Shown piece after piece: positions 21,204 to 30,866 of a stretch of 64,000 bases of DNA. A program made the position numbers and the translations under genes. Numbering within the stretch: the first letter of the stretch is position 1; each line of letters begins with the position of its first letter. Below the pieces are notes generated by a model that worked only from the letters and a program-made list of their open reading frames with translations, did not search any database and was not told the DNA's origin. Origin of the DNA: Ypsolopha sequella (Eukaryota > Arthropoda > Insecta > Lepidoptera > Ypsolophidae); the NCBI GenBank assembly GCA_934047225.1, contig OW203985.1, positions 7,767,501-7,831,500 on the forward strand, read 5' to 3'.

Positions 21204-24200
21204 ATGGAGACGAAAGATAAGTTTTATTTGAGGAGATTTGCGGGAGAAAACTTCGGGGCGTGGATGTTTCGATTGATGTCAATTTTGAGAGAAGCCGGTG
21301 TGCAGAAAGCGGTTCAAGAAGAAAATTTTGCTGCGACTAAAGAAAATGAGAAAGCGGAATCTAAAGCTCAGGCTATAATAATAAGTGGCGTTGCGGACAG
21401 CCATTTGGAATACTTGAAAAACAAGACAACTGCGTATTCTATGATCAAAAACCTGGAAGAAAGTTTCAAAGAAAAAAGTGTAAGAAGCCGTTTATTTTTA
21501 CGCAGAAAGCTATCAGATATGAAGTACACGGAGTCTCAGCCCCTCTTACAACATTTTATAAGTATGGAAGAAATATTTTCTCAACTGGTAGACGCTGGGA
21601 ACGAGATGACAGAAGAAGAAAAAGTTAACTACATACTTCTGTCCATGCCGAAATCATATGAGGCGATAATAACGGCGCTGGAAACAGTAGATAACCTCAA
21701 ACTAGATTTTTTGAAAAATAGATTATTGGGTGAAGAAGAAAAAAGGAAGAAGCTATCAAACTGTCCCAGTTATGCGGAGAATGTTGCAACAAGTTTCACT
21801 TGTTATTCATGTGGACAGAAAGGACATAAACAGTATCAGTGTAATAATTTCAACAACAGAGGTCAAGTGAGAGATCAGAATCGTGGAAGAGGTTATTTTC
21901 AAGGACGTGGATTTCAAGGACGAGGAGGCAATTTTCATGGAGACGGTTTTAATCCAAGAAGAGGACGAGGTCAAGGCGGTTCTAGAGGAGAACATTCACG
22001 AGCATTCATGGCGGAAAGAGAAGAGGATGGTCAGGCGTTTGTGTGTGGAAATAGGATGAACAAAAATTATCGAAGTAAAAGTGAAAATGTAGAATGGTGT
22101 TTGGACTCGGGTTGTTCTGATCACCTTATCAATAGTAAAGAACTATTTTATGAATATATAGACTTGAAGGTGCCGAAGAAAATATGTGCAGCAAAGAACG
22201 AGGTGACACTTGAGGCCCAAGGAGTCGGAAATATCAGGGTAAAATGTATGGTAAACAATGAGCCTAGTTACTGTACTATAAATAACGTATACTATGCGCC
22301 AGATTTAAGAAAGAATTTGTTGTCAGTGTCAAAAATGGGATCGTTTGGGATGAAAGTAATTTTCAATGAACGGAACGTAAAAGTTTTTAACCAATATGGG
22401 GAATTAATCATGATGGGTTACTGTAATGGATCATTGTACACGGTAAACACAATGATAAATGTAACTGAATGTAATATTGTGCAAAATACTGATTTGGATT
22501 TGTGGCATCGCCGTTTTGGTCATTTGGGAGTTAAAAATATTAAGTTATTGAGTCAAAAGAATTTAGTTCACGGAATTTCAAATGTAAACAATGGTAATGA
22601 ACAGTTTTTGTGTGAACCATGCTTGCTAGGTAAAATGTCAAAGCAGCCTTTTAATAAGCCAGGATATAGAGCGAGTAGGCCACTAGAACTTGTACACAGT
22701 GACGTTTGTGGACCAATAAATCCCACTACATGGGACGGTAATAATTATTTTGTAACATTTATCGATGATTATACTCACTTTGTGATGGTTTACTTGATCA
22801 GACAGAAGTCAGAGGTATTTGATAAGTTTAGACAGTACTACAATTATGCTACTCGACATTTTAATACAAATTTACTGAAACTTAGAACTGACAATGGGGG
22901 TGAATATGTGTCAAGGGAATTCAAGCAGTTTTGTGAGGATAATGGAATTTTAATGCAGTACACAGTAGCTTATAATCCAGAGATGAATGGAGTAGCTGAG
23001 CGAATGAATAGAACTTTGATGGACAAAGCACGCACTATATTGATTGAGTCAGGTTTAAGAAAGGAATTTTGGGGAGAAGCTGTTTATTTCTCAGCATATG
23101 TTACTAACAGAAGCCCTACAGTATCAAAAGATAGGACTCCCAGTGAGCTTTGGGAAGGAAGGAAGCCGAATGTAATTAATATGAGAGTGTTTGGAAGTAT
23201 TGCATACAATCATGTACCAGGTCAATTGAGAAGGAAGCTGGATGATAAAGGAAAGAAGATGATTATGATAGGATACTGTACAGGAGGATATAAACTATGG
23301 GATGACGAACAACATAAAGTAATAGTAGGGAGAAATGTTATATTTGATGAAAGACCACAAAAGGTGAGAGATGTAGTCGTTATTGAAGGAAGTAGTATAG
23401 ATGTTGAGGAACAAGAGAAAGAGAACAGAGTAGAAGGAGTCAATAAAATGGAAAAAGAGGAAAGAGTGGAAACAGATGAAAGAGTGTATGAACAACAACC
23501 AAATACGAGTCAAGAGGAAGGTCAGTCAAAGACACAAACAAAAAGAACGATTAATAAGCCAGCATGGCAACAGGATTATGTAATGGATTTTACTGAGGAA
23601 GAGGAAGCATTGTTTGCTTTGTATATGGGACAGTCAAATGATGTACCGATTATCTATGAGGACATTGAGGCAAGAGAAGATAAGAGAGAATGGAAGAAGG
23701 CGGTAGAAGAAGAAATAAATGTGTTAGAAGAGAGTGAGACATGGAAAAGTGTACCTAAACCAGATGGAGCCAAGTTAATTGATACAAAATGGGTTTTTAC
23801 AAGGAAAGATTTGAATGACAAAAGTGTATGTAAGGCAAGACTTGTTGTGCGAGGGTTTCAGCAGCAAGATACATTTGAAGATGTGTATTCACCAGTATTA
23901 AAATTACAAACTTTGAGGATTGTGTTGTCAGTTGCTGCTCATAGGGATTATAACATACATCAAATGGATGTGAAAGGAGCATTTCTGTATGGAAGAATAG
24001 ATGAAGAGGTATATTTGAAGCCACCTAAGGGTATTGACATTCAGGAAGGGCATGTATTGAAATTGACAAAATCTTTGTATGGTTTGAGAAAATCACCAAA
24101 ATATTGGTATGAACGTTTTACTGAGACGATTACTGGAGTAGGTTTTCAAAGATCAGAAAATGACTATTGTTTGTATAGGAGAGGAGACATGTATTTGCTA

Positions 24201-24806
24201 GTGTATGTCGATGATTTACTTATTTTAGGAAATGATTTGACAGAAATAGAGTCAGTCAAGGATTTTTTATCGACACAATTCAGAATGAAAGATATGAGAA
24301 GTGAAAATTTAACATACTTGGGAATTTCAATTCAAAAGCAGAATAACTGCATTGTTATAGATCAGTCAAAATATGTACAAAAGGTTTTAAACAGATTCGG
24401 AATGGAAAACTGTAAAAGTATTGATTCACCAATGGATGCAAACTTTACATTAAATGAAAATGATTGTATTGTTGACCAATCATATGAGAAGCAATGTCGT
24501 TCGCTTGTAGGCTGTTTAATGTATGCCACTGTAGGTTCAAGACCTGATTTAGCTACCTCAGTGTATTATCTTAGTAGATTTCAATCAAAGCCAAGTGCTG
24601 AGTTGTGGAAGGCATTAAAGAGAATATTGCGGTATGTGAAGGGAACTATTGAATTGCAATTATTGTTTTCTAAAGACAAACATAATGTACCTTTAATGGG
24701 ATATGCGGACGCCGATTGGGCGAGAGACTGTGATAGGAAGTCAACCTCAGGATTTTTATTTAAAGTTTTTGGGAATACTGTAGTATGGAATCAAAGAAAC
24801 AAGTGA
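21204..24806 (+). CDS. Copia gag-pol polyprotein, truncated by frameshift
   Basis: The frame opens at 21174, but the likely start is 21204 (AACATGG context), where the protein begins METKDKFYLRRF as copia gags do. Residues below count from 21174. They show a gag domain (to about 200), a CCHC knuckle CYSCGQKGHKQYQC (210-223) and an RGG-rich tail. Next come protease DSG (311-313) and a gag-preintegrase HHCC region (444-483). Integrase has D510, D573 and E609 with exact 62- and 35-residue spacings. Reverse transcriptase has YVDD (1011-1014). RNase H starts with ADADWARD (D1179). The frame stops at 24804-24806 inside RNase H; the rest continues in another frame from about 24785. One base appears to be missing near 24787-24793. 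All other catalytic residues are present. Confidence 0.9.
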   Translation: METKDKFYLRRFAGENFGAWMFRLMSILREAGVQKAVQEENFAATKENEKAESKAQAIIISGVADSHLEYLKNKTTAYSMIKNLEESFKEKSVRSRLFLRRKLSDMKYTESQPLLQHFISMEEIFSQLVDAGNEMTEEEKVNYILLSMPKSYEAIITALETVDNLKLDFLKNRLLGEEEKRKKLSNCPSYAENVATSFTCYSCGQKGHKQYQCNNFNNRGQVRDQNRGRGYFQGRGFQGRGGNFHGDGFNPRRGRGQGGSRGEHSRAFMAEREEDGQAFVCGNRMNKNYRSKSENVEWCLDSGCSDHLINSKELFYEYIDLKVPKKICAAKNEVTLEAQGVGNIRVKCMVNNEPSYCTINNVYYAPDLRKNLLSVSKMGSFGMKVIFNERNVKVFNQYGELIMMGYCNGSLYTVNTMINVTECNIVQNTDLDLWHRRFGHLGVKNIKLLSQKNLVHGISNVNNGNEQFLCEPCLLGKMSKQPFNKPGYRASRPLELVHSDVCGPINPTTWDGNNYFVTFIDDYTHFVMVYLIRQKSEVFDKFRQYYNYATRHFNTNLLKLRTDNGGEYVSREFKQFCEDNGILMQYTVAYNPEMNGVAERMNRTLMDKARTILIESGLRKEFWGEAVYFSAYVTNRSPTVSKDRTPSELWEGRKPNVINMRVFGSIAYNHVPGQLRRKLDDKGKKMIMIGYCTGGYKLWDDEQHKVIVGRNVIFDERPQKVRDVVVIEGSSIDVEEQEKENRVEGVNKMEKEERVETDERVYEQQPNTSQEEGQSKTQTKRTINKPAWQQDYVMDFTEEEEALFALYMGQSNDVPIIYEDIEAREDKREWKKAVEEEINVLEESETWKSVPKPDGAKLIDTKWVFTRKDLNDKSVCKARLVVRGFQQQDTFEDVYSPVLKLQTLRIVLSVAAHRDYNIHQMDVKGAFLYGRIDEEVYLKPPKGIDIQEGHVLKLTKSLYGLRKSPKYWYERFTETITGVGFQRSENDYCLYRRGDMYLLVYVDDLLILGNDLTEIESVKDFLSTQFRMKDMRSENLTYLGISIQKQNNCIVIDQSKYVQKVLNRFGMENCKSIDSPMDANFTLNENDCIVDQSYEKQCRSLVGCLMYATVGSRPDLATSVYYLSRFQSKPSAELWKALKRILRYVKGTIELQLLFSKDKHNVPLMGYADADWARDCDRKSTSGFLFKVFGNTVVWNQRNK

Positions 24807-25177
24807 CTGTAGCGTTGAGTTCAACTGAGGCTGAATTTGTATCACTTTGTGAAGCTTCTGTAGAAGCTTGTTGGATAAAGAAATTGCTATGTGAGCTTGA
24901 TATAGACACAGGTCTTATAGTCATTTATGAAGATAACCAAAGTACAATTAAGTCGGTTAAAAGTTCAGATCAGAAAAGATTAAAACATATGGAAGTAAAA
25001 TTTAATTTTGTGAAACAAAAAGTTGAAGAAGGTGTTATTCATCTGGAGTATATTTGTACACAGAAACAGTTAGCGGATGTATTAACTAAACCTTTGTCCA
25101 AGAGAATGTTTAATTATTTTATCGCTGAGTTAGGTTTGTGTGATAACAAAAATGTGAATGTTGAGGAAGGGTGTTGA
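24785..25177 (+). pseudogene. Copia RNase H C-terminal part, displaced frame
   Basis: This 130-codon frame carries the second half of copia RNase H: SSTEAEF (acidic catalytic residue), YEDNQS, the LKHMEVKFNF histidine segment and LADVLTKPL. It overlaps the end of the preceding frame by 22 bases and is shifted relative to it. Its stop codon lies within the first bases of the 3' LTR. The ATG at 24785 is fortuitous. In intact relatives this is continuous with the polyprotein, so it is a broken tail, not a separate gene. Confidence 0.85.
25161..25171 (+). promoter_or_regulatory. Copia polypurine tract
   Basis: TTGAGGAAGGG directly precedes the 3' LTR and is purine-rich, the expected plus-strand primer. 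It overlaps the last codons of the RNase H frame. Confidence 0.8.
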
Positions 25178-25390
25178 ATATAGCAACATTCATATTTTCT
25201 AATTAAAACTATTAAGATGTCTTGTCTATAATTTGTGACTGCTGCCTTGCCTGCCATAAAAGATGGCGTTGTTATATTTTTGTAAGAAGAAATAAAGTTA
25301 TGTTTTTAAGTTAATAAATAAAGATTTAGAAGAGAAGAAACTAATATTTTTAACTCTAGAACTGCCCTGGCCCTCAGCAAATATTCAATA
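25172..25390 (+). repeat. Copia 3' LTR (219 bp)
   Basis: Same length as the 5' LTR with no difference seen by eye, followed by the CTCTG duplication at 25391-25395. Confidence 0.95.
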
Positions 25391-25594
25391 CTCTGAACAA
25401 GAGGAGATAACTGAGATCTCATGCAAAAGTACGCTGAAGAATTATTTCGCAGATAAATCTTTGTTGCATTTTTGGACTGAATTAAACAGCACTTGAATCT
25501 TTACTACCCTTTTGCAGGACTTTGTGAGAGTGGAATTTCGGTAATAGCAAATATAATAACAAAACATCGCCACAGACTGCAACTTTAGCCTGAT

Positions 25595-26066
25595 TTAAGG
25601 GCCTTAATATCGCCAAATGGGTACTTTCTGAACTACTCCTCGTTTATGGCCAAACCAAAAATATTGAAAAAAGTTTATATAAATTATCAACTCTAACACA
25701 ACATATGCAACATTTTTCTTTTTCATATCACCAAAACTTCTTTATGAAAAATAAACTCAACCGAATGGTGTTTTTTGGCTTGAATTCCCTACTGCTCCTA
25801 AGCAGCTTGGTGGATTTAATTAATTTATGCTTTTAGTAATAGATAAATTTGATAGCTATAAACATGACATAGCATTATTCAATCGAACAATTACGTTCAT
25901 GTGAAAAGTATTATTTTCTCCCATTTCCCCCTATCAAGGACGCAGCGAGCGTCGTAACAGCCACTATGCATTGCGCGCTGATATGAACGTTATTTCAATG
26001 TCGTTTCCGTCAATATTCGTACCGATAAACATCGAGCTGCTAATTTGGCGACAGTAATCGCCTTAA
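25595..26066 (+). mobile_element. TTAA-bounded MITE, family D, complete copy
   Basis: TTAAGGGCCTTAATATCGCC at the left and TAATCGCCTTAA at the right. The right half repeats window positions 1-142, and the whole aligns inverted with 57659-58143. TTAA at both ends and no coding content suggest a piggyBac-type non-autonomous element. Confidence 0.6.
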
Positions 26067-26311
26067 GACTGAAACTAATAAAAAAACAACAAGATTATTC
26101 ACAACTTTCTCATCGTGTTCATTTGTCAAATCAGTTACATGTAAATAGATATGATAAATTGACTTGTTTGTCTTGTAATTATAATTTTGTATAAATACGT
26201 ACTAAAAAAGTTTTTGAAATTAAATATCCCTGCGAGATATATTTCAGTGCTCACTACACAAATCCTTCCGATCATGAATTTTTTTCTCAAATAAAAAAAC
26301 ACAAACGCCAT

Positions 26312-26878
26312 TTAAGAGCACTGTGCAAGCACAAACTCCCAATATGCGCTGTTCGCTGATAATATCGTAATTTATTAATATTTGCCTAAATATTTAATTT
26401 TGTAACTTATTCTGTACATTGATTAGTCCATGACTTGAACCTAAAACATAAAAATTAAATACACACAAAAGTTACAAGCGCTTAAAGGTAAATAATGGAA
26501 TTTAACACTCCAGCACTCGTTGCACAATGTTTAATCACGCGCAAGGCGGCTTAGTTGAATCACAAGTGCGAGGAGCGTGACACGATTTTTTATGATTGTG
26601 ATATGATACGATGATTAAACAGTATGTCGCGCTTCTCGCACTTGTGATTCGACTAAGGCAGATCGCGTGCGATTAAACACTTTGCTACAGAAGCTGGACG
26701 TTCAAACGCTTTTATAATTTTTTGGTGTTTTTGATTTTAATCAATGTTTTAGGTTCAAGTCATGGATTATCGTACGAAATACGTTACAAAAACTCGAAAT
26801 TTAGGTAAATATTAACAAATAAGGACTATATCAGCAAACAGTGCTTATTAGGAATTTTGGCAAACACGGTGCCCTTAA
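26312..26878. mobile_element. TTAA-bounded foldback element with multi-layer inverted arms
   Basis: Outer ends TTAAGAGCACTGTGCAAGC and CACGGTGCCCTTAA are inverted. Further in, GCTGTTCGCTGATA mirrors TATCAGCAAACAGTGC, CATGACTTGAACCTAAAACAT mirrors ATGTTTTAGGTTCAAGTCAT in slightly altered form, and CACAAGTGCGAGGAGCG mirrors CGCTTCTCGCACTTGTG. Almost the whole 567 bp could fold on itself. It ends at the TTAA that starts the next element. Confidence 0.65.
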
Positions 26879-27297
26879 GAGGCTACATGAATTTTATTTT
26901 TGTCACTGTCACTCCAAGCAAAAAATCGCGCAGTGCGAGATGGGCGGATTCAGGGCGAAAGCGAAAAATGTTAGTTTTATAATTTTTATAAAAAAACTAA
27001 AATAGCTAGCAAAATTTCAAATATCAAATCTTTAGATATTGTTGAAACACACCTAATAAAATATGTTTGAGTTCTGTATATGGTTCGTATTCGTCAAAAG
27101 AGGAAAAAAGTGTATTAGAAGACCTCATTTCAACAATTATTTCTGTCGAGGAAAATTTATCCAAACATTTTTTCCAATTTCAAATCCCTAGATTATATAG
27201 TCAGGATGCATATACCAGAAACGGATTATAATTTTCAGTGTATTTCATGAATGCACAGAAAAGAAACACCCGTATTTTTTTTTTCATATCGCCTTAA
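26875..27297 (+). mobile_element. TTAA-bounded MITE, family B variant 2
   Basis: TTAAGAGGCTACATGAATTT to TTTTCATATCGCCTTAA. It shares with 36295-37085 the ATTTTATTTTTGTCACTGTCA head, AATATTGTTGA, CCTCATTTCAACAA and a TGTATTTCATGAA end. It is related to family B but diverged. Its left TTAA is also the right TTAA of the previous element. Confidence 0.6.
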
Positions 27298-27639
27298 CGC
27301 GTGGCGCCATCCCATTTTATCGTAGCGCAACTGAAGAAAATTACAAATCATAGAACTCAAAAGTCTAAATAGATACGGTGGGACTGCGGCATCCTGTACA
27401 TACTTTTTATTATCATATCTGCAGTATGTGTATCGTCTTAAGGTGAGCTTTTTATTTCTGCTTTTTTTTACATATCTATTATTCTTTTACTTACTTCGTT
27501 GTGACTGATGCCGGGCCCAAATAGCACGAAATATATATAATAATTAGATTATATAATGCACTTGCTTTTTTCATGAAATATTAAAAGATTGATGAGGCCA
27601 TATGTCGTATTTTTTTAAAGCTTTCCGCAGGGGTACGCG

Positions 27640-27693
27640 TGACTGAGAATGTTTTCCAAGGGGTATGTGGAAGAAAGTAATTGGGAACCACTG
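27640..27693 (-). mobile_element. hAT-like right terminus
   Basis: AAGTAATTGGGAACCACTG ends at 27693 after CCAAGGGGTATGTGG. Reverse-complemented it reads CAGTGGTTCCCAATTACTTT and CATACCCCTTGG, matching the left terminus at 20241. It may be the far end of one hAT-like element filled with later insertions, or an independent fragment. Confidence 0.35.
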
Positions 27694-28580
27694 TTTCCAA
27701 GTTTCACAACAGTGTTTTCCTTCACCGTTTAAATTTGAACTAACAAAGGAAATGAAATTCATATTCATATCAAACAAGCACGGAAATCCAACGATTCTAG
27801 TTCCTTTGATCGTGCAGTGAGCAAGCTGGTTGGTTCTTCTTATATATGTGAACAAAATTTTTCGTAATTGAATAATAATAAAACAAAAATCGAAACTGCC
27901 TTGTTAATGATAGTTTGGAAGCAATTTTACGTGTAGGTACAAGTTAATTTGAGCCAAATGTTAAGAGCGCATCGAGCATACATACACGTTTTTATAACTT
28001 TTGTTTGAAGTAGTAAACAATTAAATTAAAGTCTAGGGCAATATATTGGTACTCGTATTATTGGGGATATATACCAGACTGTATACACGATGGAAACACG
28101 ATTTGATAAAGTTGGCTCGATAGAATAAATTTGAAAAGTTACCTCTTGTCGAGTAATTTTTTCCTCTATTTCCCTACTTTTTTATATAAATAAGTATTTT
28201 GATATTATTATTCATTTACTAAAATAAAGTTCATAGACGACTAGAGCGTTTATACACGATAGTTTTTATTTAATAACAATATGATGAAAATAACAACGAA
28301 AAACATTGAAAAAGTGCAAAAGTTTGGTTATGTTCTTGACTCTTTACACGTAAAGAAAAAGACAAAGACAAAGGCAAACGCTCGGTGCGCCCTTAAGAAG
28401 ATTGTAAGCACAATGCAGTGCCACGCTTCAAACTAGTATATTTTTTTTTATAATTTTTTTGGATATTTGTATGTGCTAGTGGCCCGCCATTAGTTCATCA
28501 ATTGCCCAAGTGGCCTTTGGTCTCAATAAGTCTGTGCATTCCTGGTCAAATGCTTTAAAAAAATATAGCATGAATATTGT
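27694..28580. other. No gene or repeat recognised
   Basis: AT-rich; no frame with family resemblance and no repeat pairing seen. Confidence 0.4.
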
Positions 28581-28581
28581 A

Positions 28582-28766
28582 GAAGGTTGACCTCAGATCT
28601 CATTCTGAGAAGGAGAAGGTTGGATCCATCATTGGAGAAGGTTGACCTCAGATCTCATTCTGAGAAGGAGAAGGTTGGATCCATCATTGGAGAAGGTTGA
28701 CCTCAGATCTCATTCTGAGAAGGAGAAGGTTGGATCCATCATTGGAGAAGGTTGACCTCAGATCTC
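28582..28766 (+). repeat. 55-bp minisatellite, about 3.4 copies
   Basis: Units start at 28582, 28637, 28692 and 28747 with no visible difference between them. Each unit has two related halves starting GAAGGTTG (GAAGGTTGACC and GAAGGTTGGATCC) and contains TCTCATTCTGAGA, a short palindrome. The spacing is head to tail without spacers. Confidence 0.9.
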
Positions 28767-29637
28767 AAGTAGTCTTAGGATAAAAAAGTGTTCGAGGTTT
28801 TATAGCTCCTCGGATTGTTGGCGAAAAATGAGTGATCAGGCTTTGATGTGTGCAACGAAGGCATTGTACTTTTGCTAGATTTTCAGTTTTTCTTATTAAT
28901 TAGAGTCCCAAAATAATTTAAATAAGAAACAGAACTATATATAGGTATATTTATTCCTATGAAGGGGGGGAAACTTTCGTTGTATTTTTATTTGCGGGCA
29001 TTTATTAGTTTGCAAAGGTTTATATTCAGCAGAATTTGTGGTTCTGTAAATGCCAGCAGTATTATTATAAGTACCTCGATTATACAGAGTGGTATTAAGA
29101 TGATGTTGCGGAAGCCGGAATCTGGCGATAATTACTAGTCAATACAAACTACTTTTCATGAAAAAATTTGAGAGATTGAGAAATTGTTTGGTGGAGAAAT
29201 TGAGAAATTGTCTAGTTGCCGGTGTGCGCGGGGGATCCATTTCAGGATTTAAAATAGCTGTTTAATACATAAACGTCGGAAAATGGTTTACGTGGTATTC
29301 TTACTTCTGAAAATTCATTATAATATTAATTATATTAATGAATTATATATTCAAAACTTTAGTTCATTATTTCATCCTGTATATGTTTTACAATAATGAA
29401 AATGAAATCGTCAAATAAAATAATAGTACAAAAATTCTGTGCAGTTAACCTTTTGTATCGATCTACTGCTTAGTAACAATGAAAATGAAAAGAGTTTCAT
29501 TCAATGCAGTGTATGGGATGTTGTTAAAATAGTTTTAACAAACATTTTCTTAAATTACTTTAATAATGATGTACGTAGAATGTTAATGATATTTAATTAT
29601 ATCCCGCGATGACCCACTCACGCTATTATTCTTCCAT
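28767..29637. other. No gene recognised
   Basis: AT-rich sequence with an AGAAATTG repeat near 29170-29210. No coding region or mobile-element signature recognised. Confidence 0.4.
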
Positions 29638-29648
29638 ATAGTTATCAC

Positions 29649-30001
29649 CTACAGGTGGTAGAGCTGATGCCGGGCTCGACTGTGAAGGTACCACCATCTT
29701 ACTTGGAGACTCCCTCGAAGTTATTCGGGGGAGAGTAAGAGGACAGCTCACAGGCAAAAACCAGGAGGCCCACCATGCCTGGGTCCGATGGATGGCGGTA
29801 TATCCATCCCTAATAGCCGGGCCTTATATGGAACAGACTGGTGACGGGCAGCGGCGTCACTGGTGCGAGGGTTCCAGCACCGCGCTCACCAACCCGCCTG
29901 CTCAGCGTGTGTGAGTATGGGCAATTCTTGCAGGATGACCGCCGGGTGTGGCAAAGTCCTGGAAAGTCTTATGTCCAGCAGTGGACGAACTAGGCTGATG
30001 G
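29649..30001 (+). mobile_element. SINE-like retroposon with RTE-type 3' end, copy 2, with duplication
   Basis: The same family as 18055-18396, starting CTACAGGTGGTAGAGCTGAT and ending CAGTGGACGAACTAGGCTGA then TGG. An 11-bp duplication, ATAGTTATCAC, lies at 29638-29648 and 30002-30012, the mark of target-primed retroposition. Frames inside are incidental. Confidence 0.75.
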
Positions 30002-30012
30002 ATAGTTATCAC

Positions 30013-30379
30013 ACGGACACAAAGTTTGTCCCCTTACACTTTGGCTCCCTAAATATTATAAACAAATACGCTTTCAATACAAAACTATGTTTTACGCTGG
30101 ACAGTGTTTATTCTGTTGTTGTCACCTTTTTAAGGTTCCATAGTACCTCGTGATGCCATGGATATGTTTGTGGATTTGTAGTAGAAATCATAATGTAATT
30201 TTTCCTTTGACCTACCCACTAAGATAAAATCGTATTATGAACACTTAATATAACATAAAACACAACTATGTATTAACTCAGATTAATTAATTTACTTTGT
30301 GGTAGATTCTAATAGCACCCGAACAAACCCCTAATATTTGAAATATGTTTGTGCAACTGTATGTGTGTAAATAAATAAA
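30013..30379. other. No gene recognised
   Basis: AT-rich flank between the SINE and a family A block; the frame reading across from the SINE (to 30153) is not supported. Confidence 0.4.
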
Positions 30380-30866
30380 CCTAAAAGGTACAAAAGGCAC
30401 ATTATGGTGAGACTCCGTTGTCCGTCCGTCCGTATGTCACAGCCTCATAACTTTAGCACCATTAATGATAGAGACATAAAATTTGGCATAAAAATAGCAT
30501 TAATTTGCTCACATAATACGGTGTTAAAAAAAATATGAAAAATTTTGAATTGATCAAAATATTTCCAAAACAAAAGTGAGAAAAATGATTATTATCCTAA
30601 AAATACAATATTGAAATCTAACTGTAAAAAATATACTTTTACTATATAGGTAGGCTATATAGGCCTATTTACTGGCACTGGTTCCGAGAAATCTTTAAAA
30701 AAACCACAAAAATATGTATGTGCCCACCCTTATCTATGAAAAATATGTATGTGCCCACCCTTATCTATGAAAAAATGACTATTATATATCATAACTGGCC
30801 AATTACTTACATGAAAACTTTACCGATTTAAAAACGGTTGAGCACAAATGAGAAGTATAAAAAAGG
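30380..30866 (-). repeat. Family A repeat, inverted
   Basis: The reverse complement of the unit at 7745-8190: GGTACAAAAGGCACATTATG, GTCCGTCCGTCCGTATGTCA, ATAAAATTTGGCATAAAAAT and an AACTGGCCAATTAC to GAGCACAAATGAGAAG end. An internal CCACCCTTATCTATGAAAAA segment is tandemly doubled at about 30725-30775. The ATG at 30848 lies inside this repeat. Confidence 0.6.

Larger units (their letters stand above)
20835..25390 (+). mobile_element. Ty1/copia LTR retrotransposon, full length
   Basis: A 4,556-bp element with two 219-bp LTRs that look identical base for base, flanked by CTCTG at 20830-20834 and 25391-25395. Order inside: primer-binding site, gag with zinc knuckle, protease, integrase, reverse transcriptase, RNase H, polypurine tract. 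Integrase before reverse transcriptase defines the Ty1/copia group. Identical LTRs imply a recent insertion. The RNase H region is nevertheless out of frame, so this copy is probably not autonomous as read. Confidence 0.95.

Noticed and set aside
24785..24806. Programmed frameshift in copia RNase H
   Set aside because: The position, within one enzymatic domain, is not where copia elements recode. A one-base loss is simpler.
28582..28766. CRISPR-like direct repeats
   Set aside because: Units are contiguous 55-bp tandem copies without unique spacers, in a eukaryotic context.
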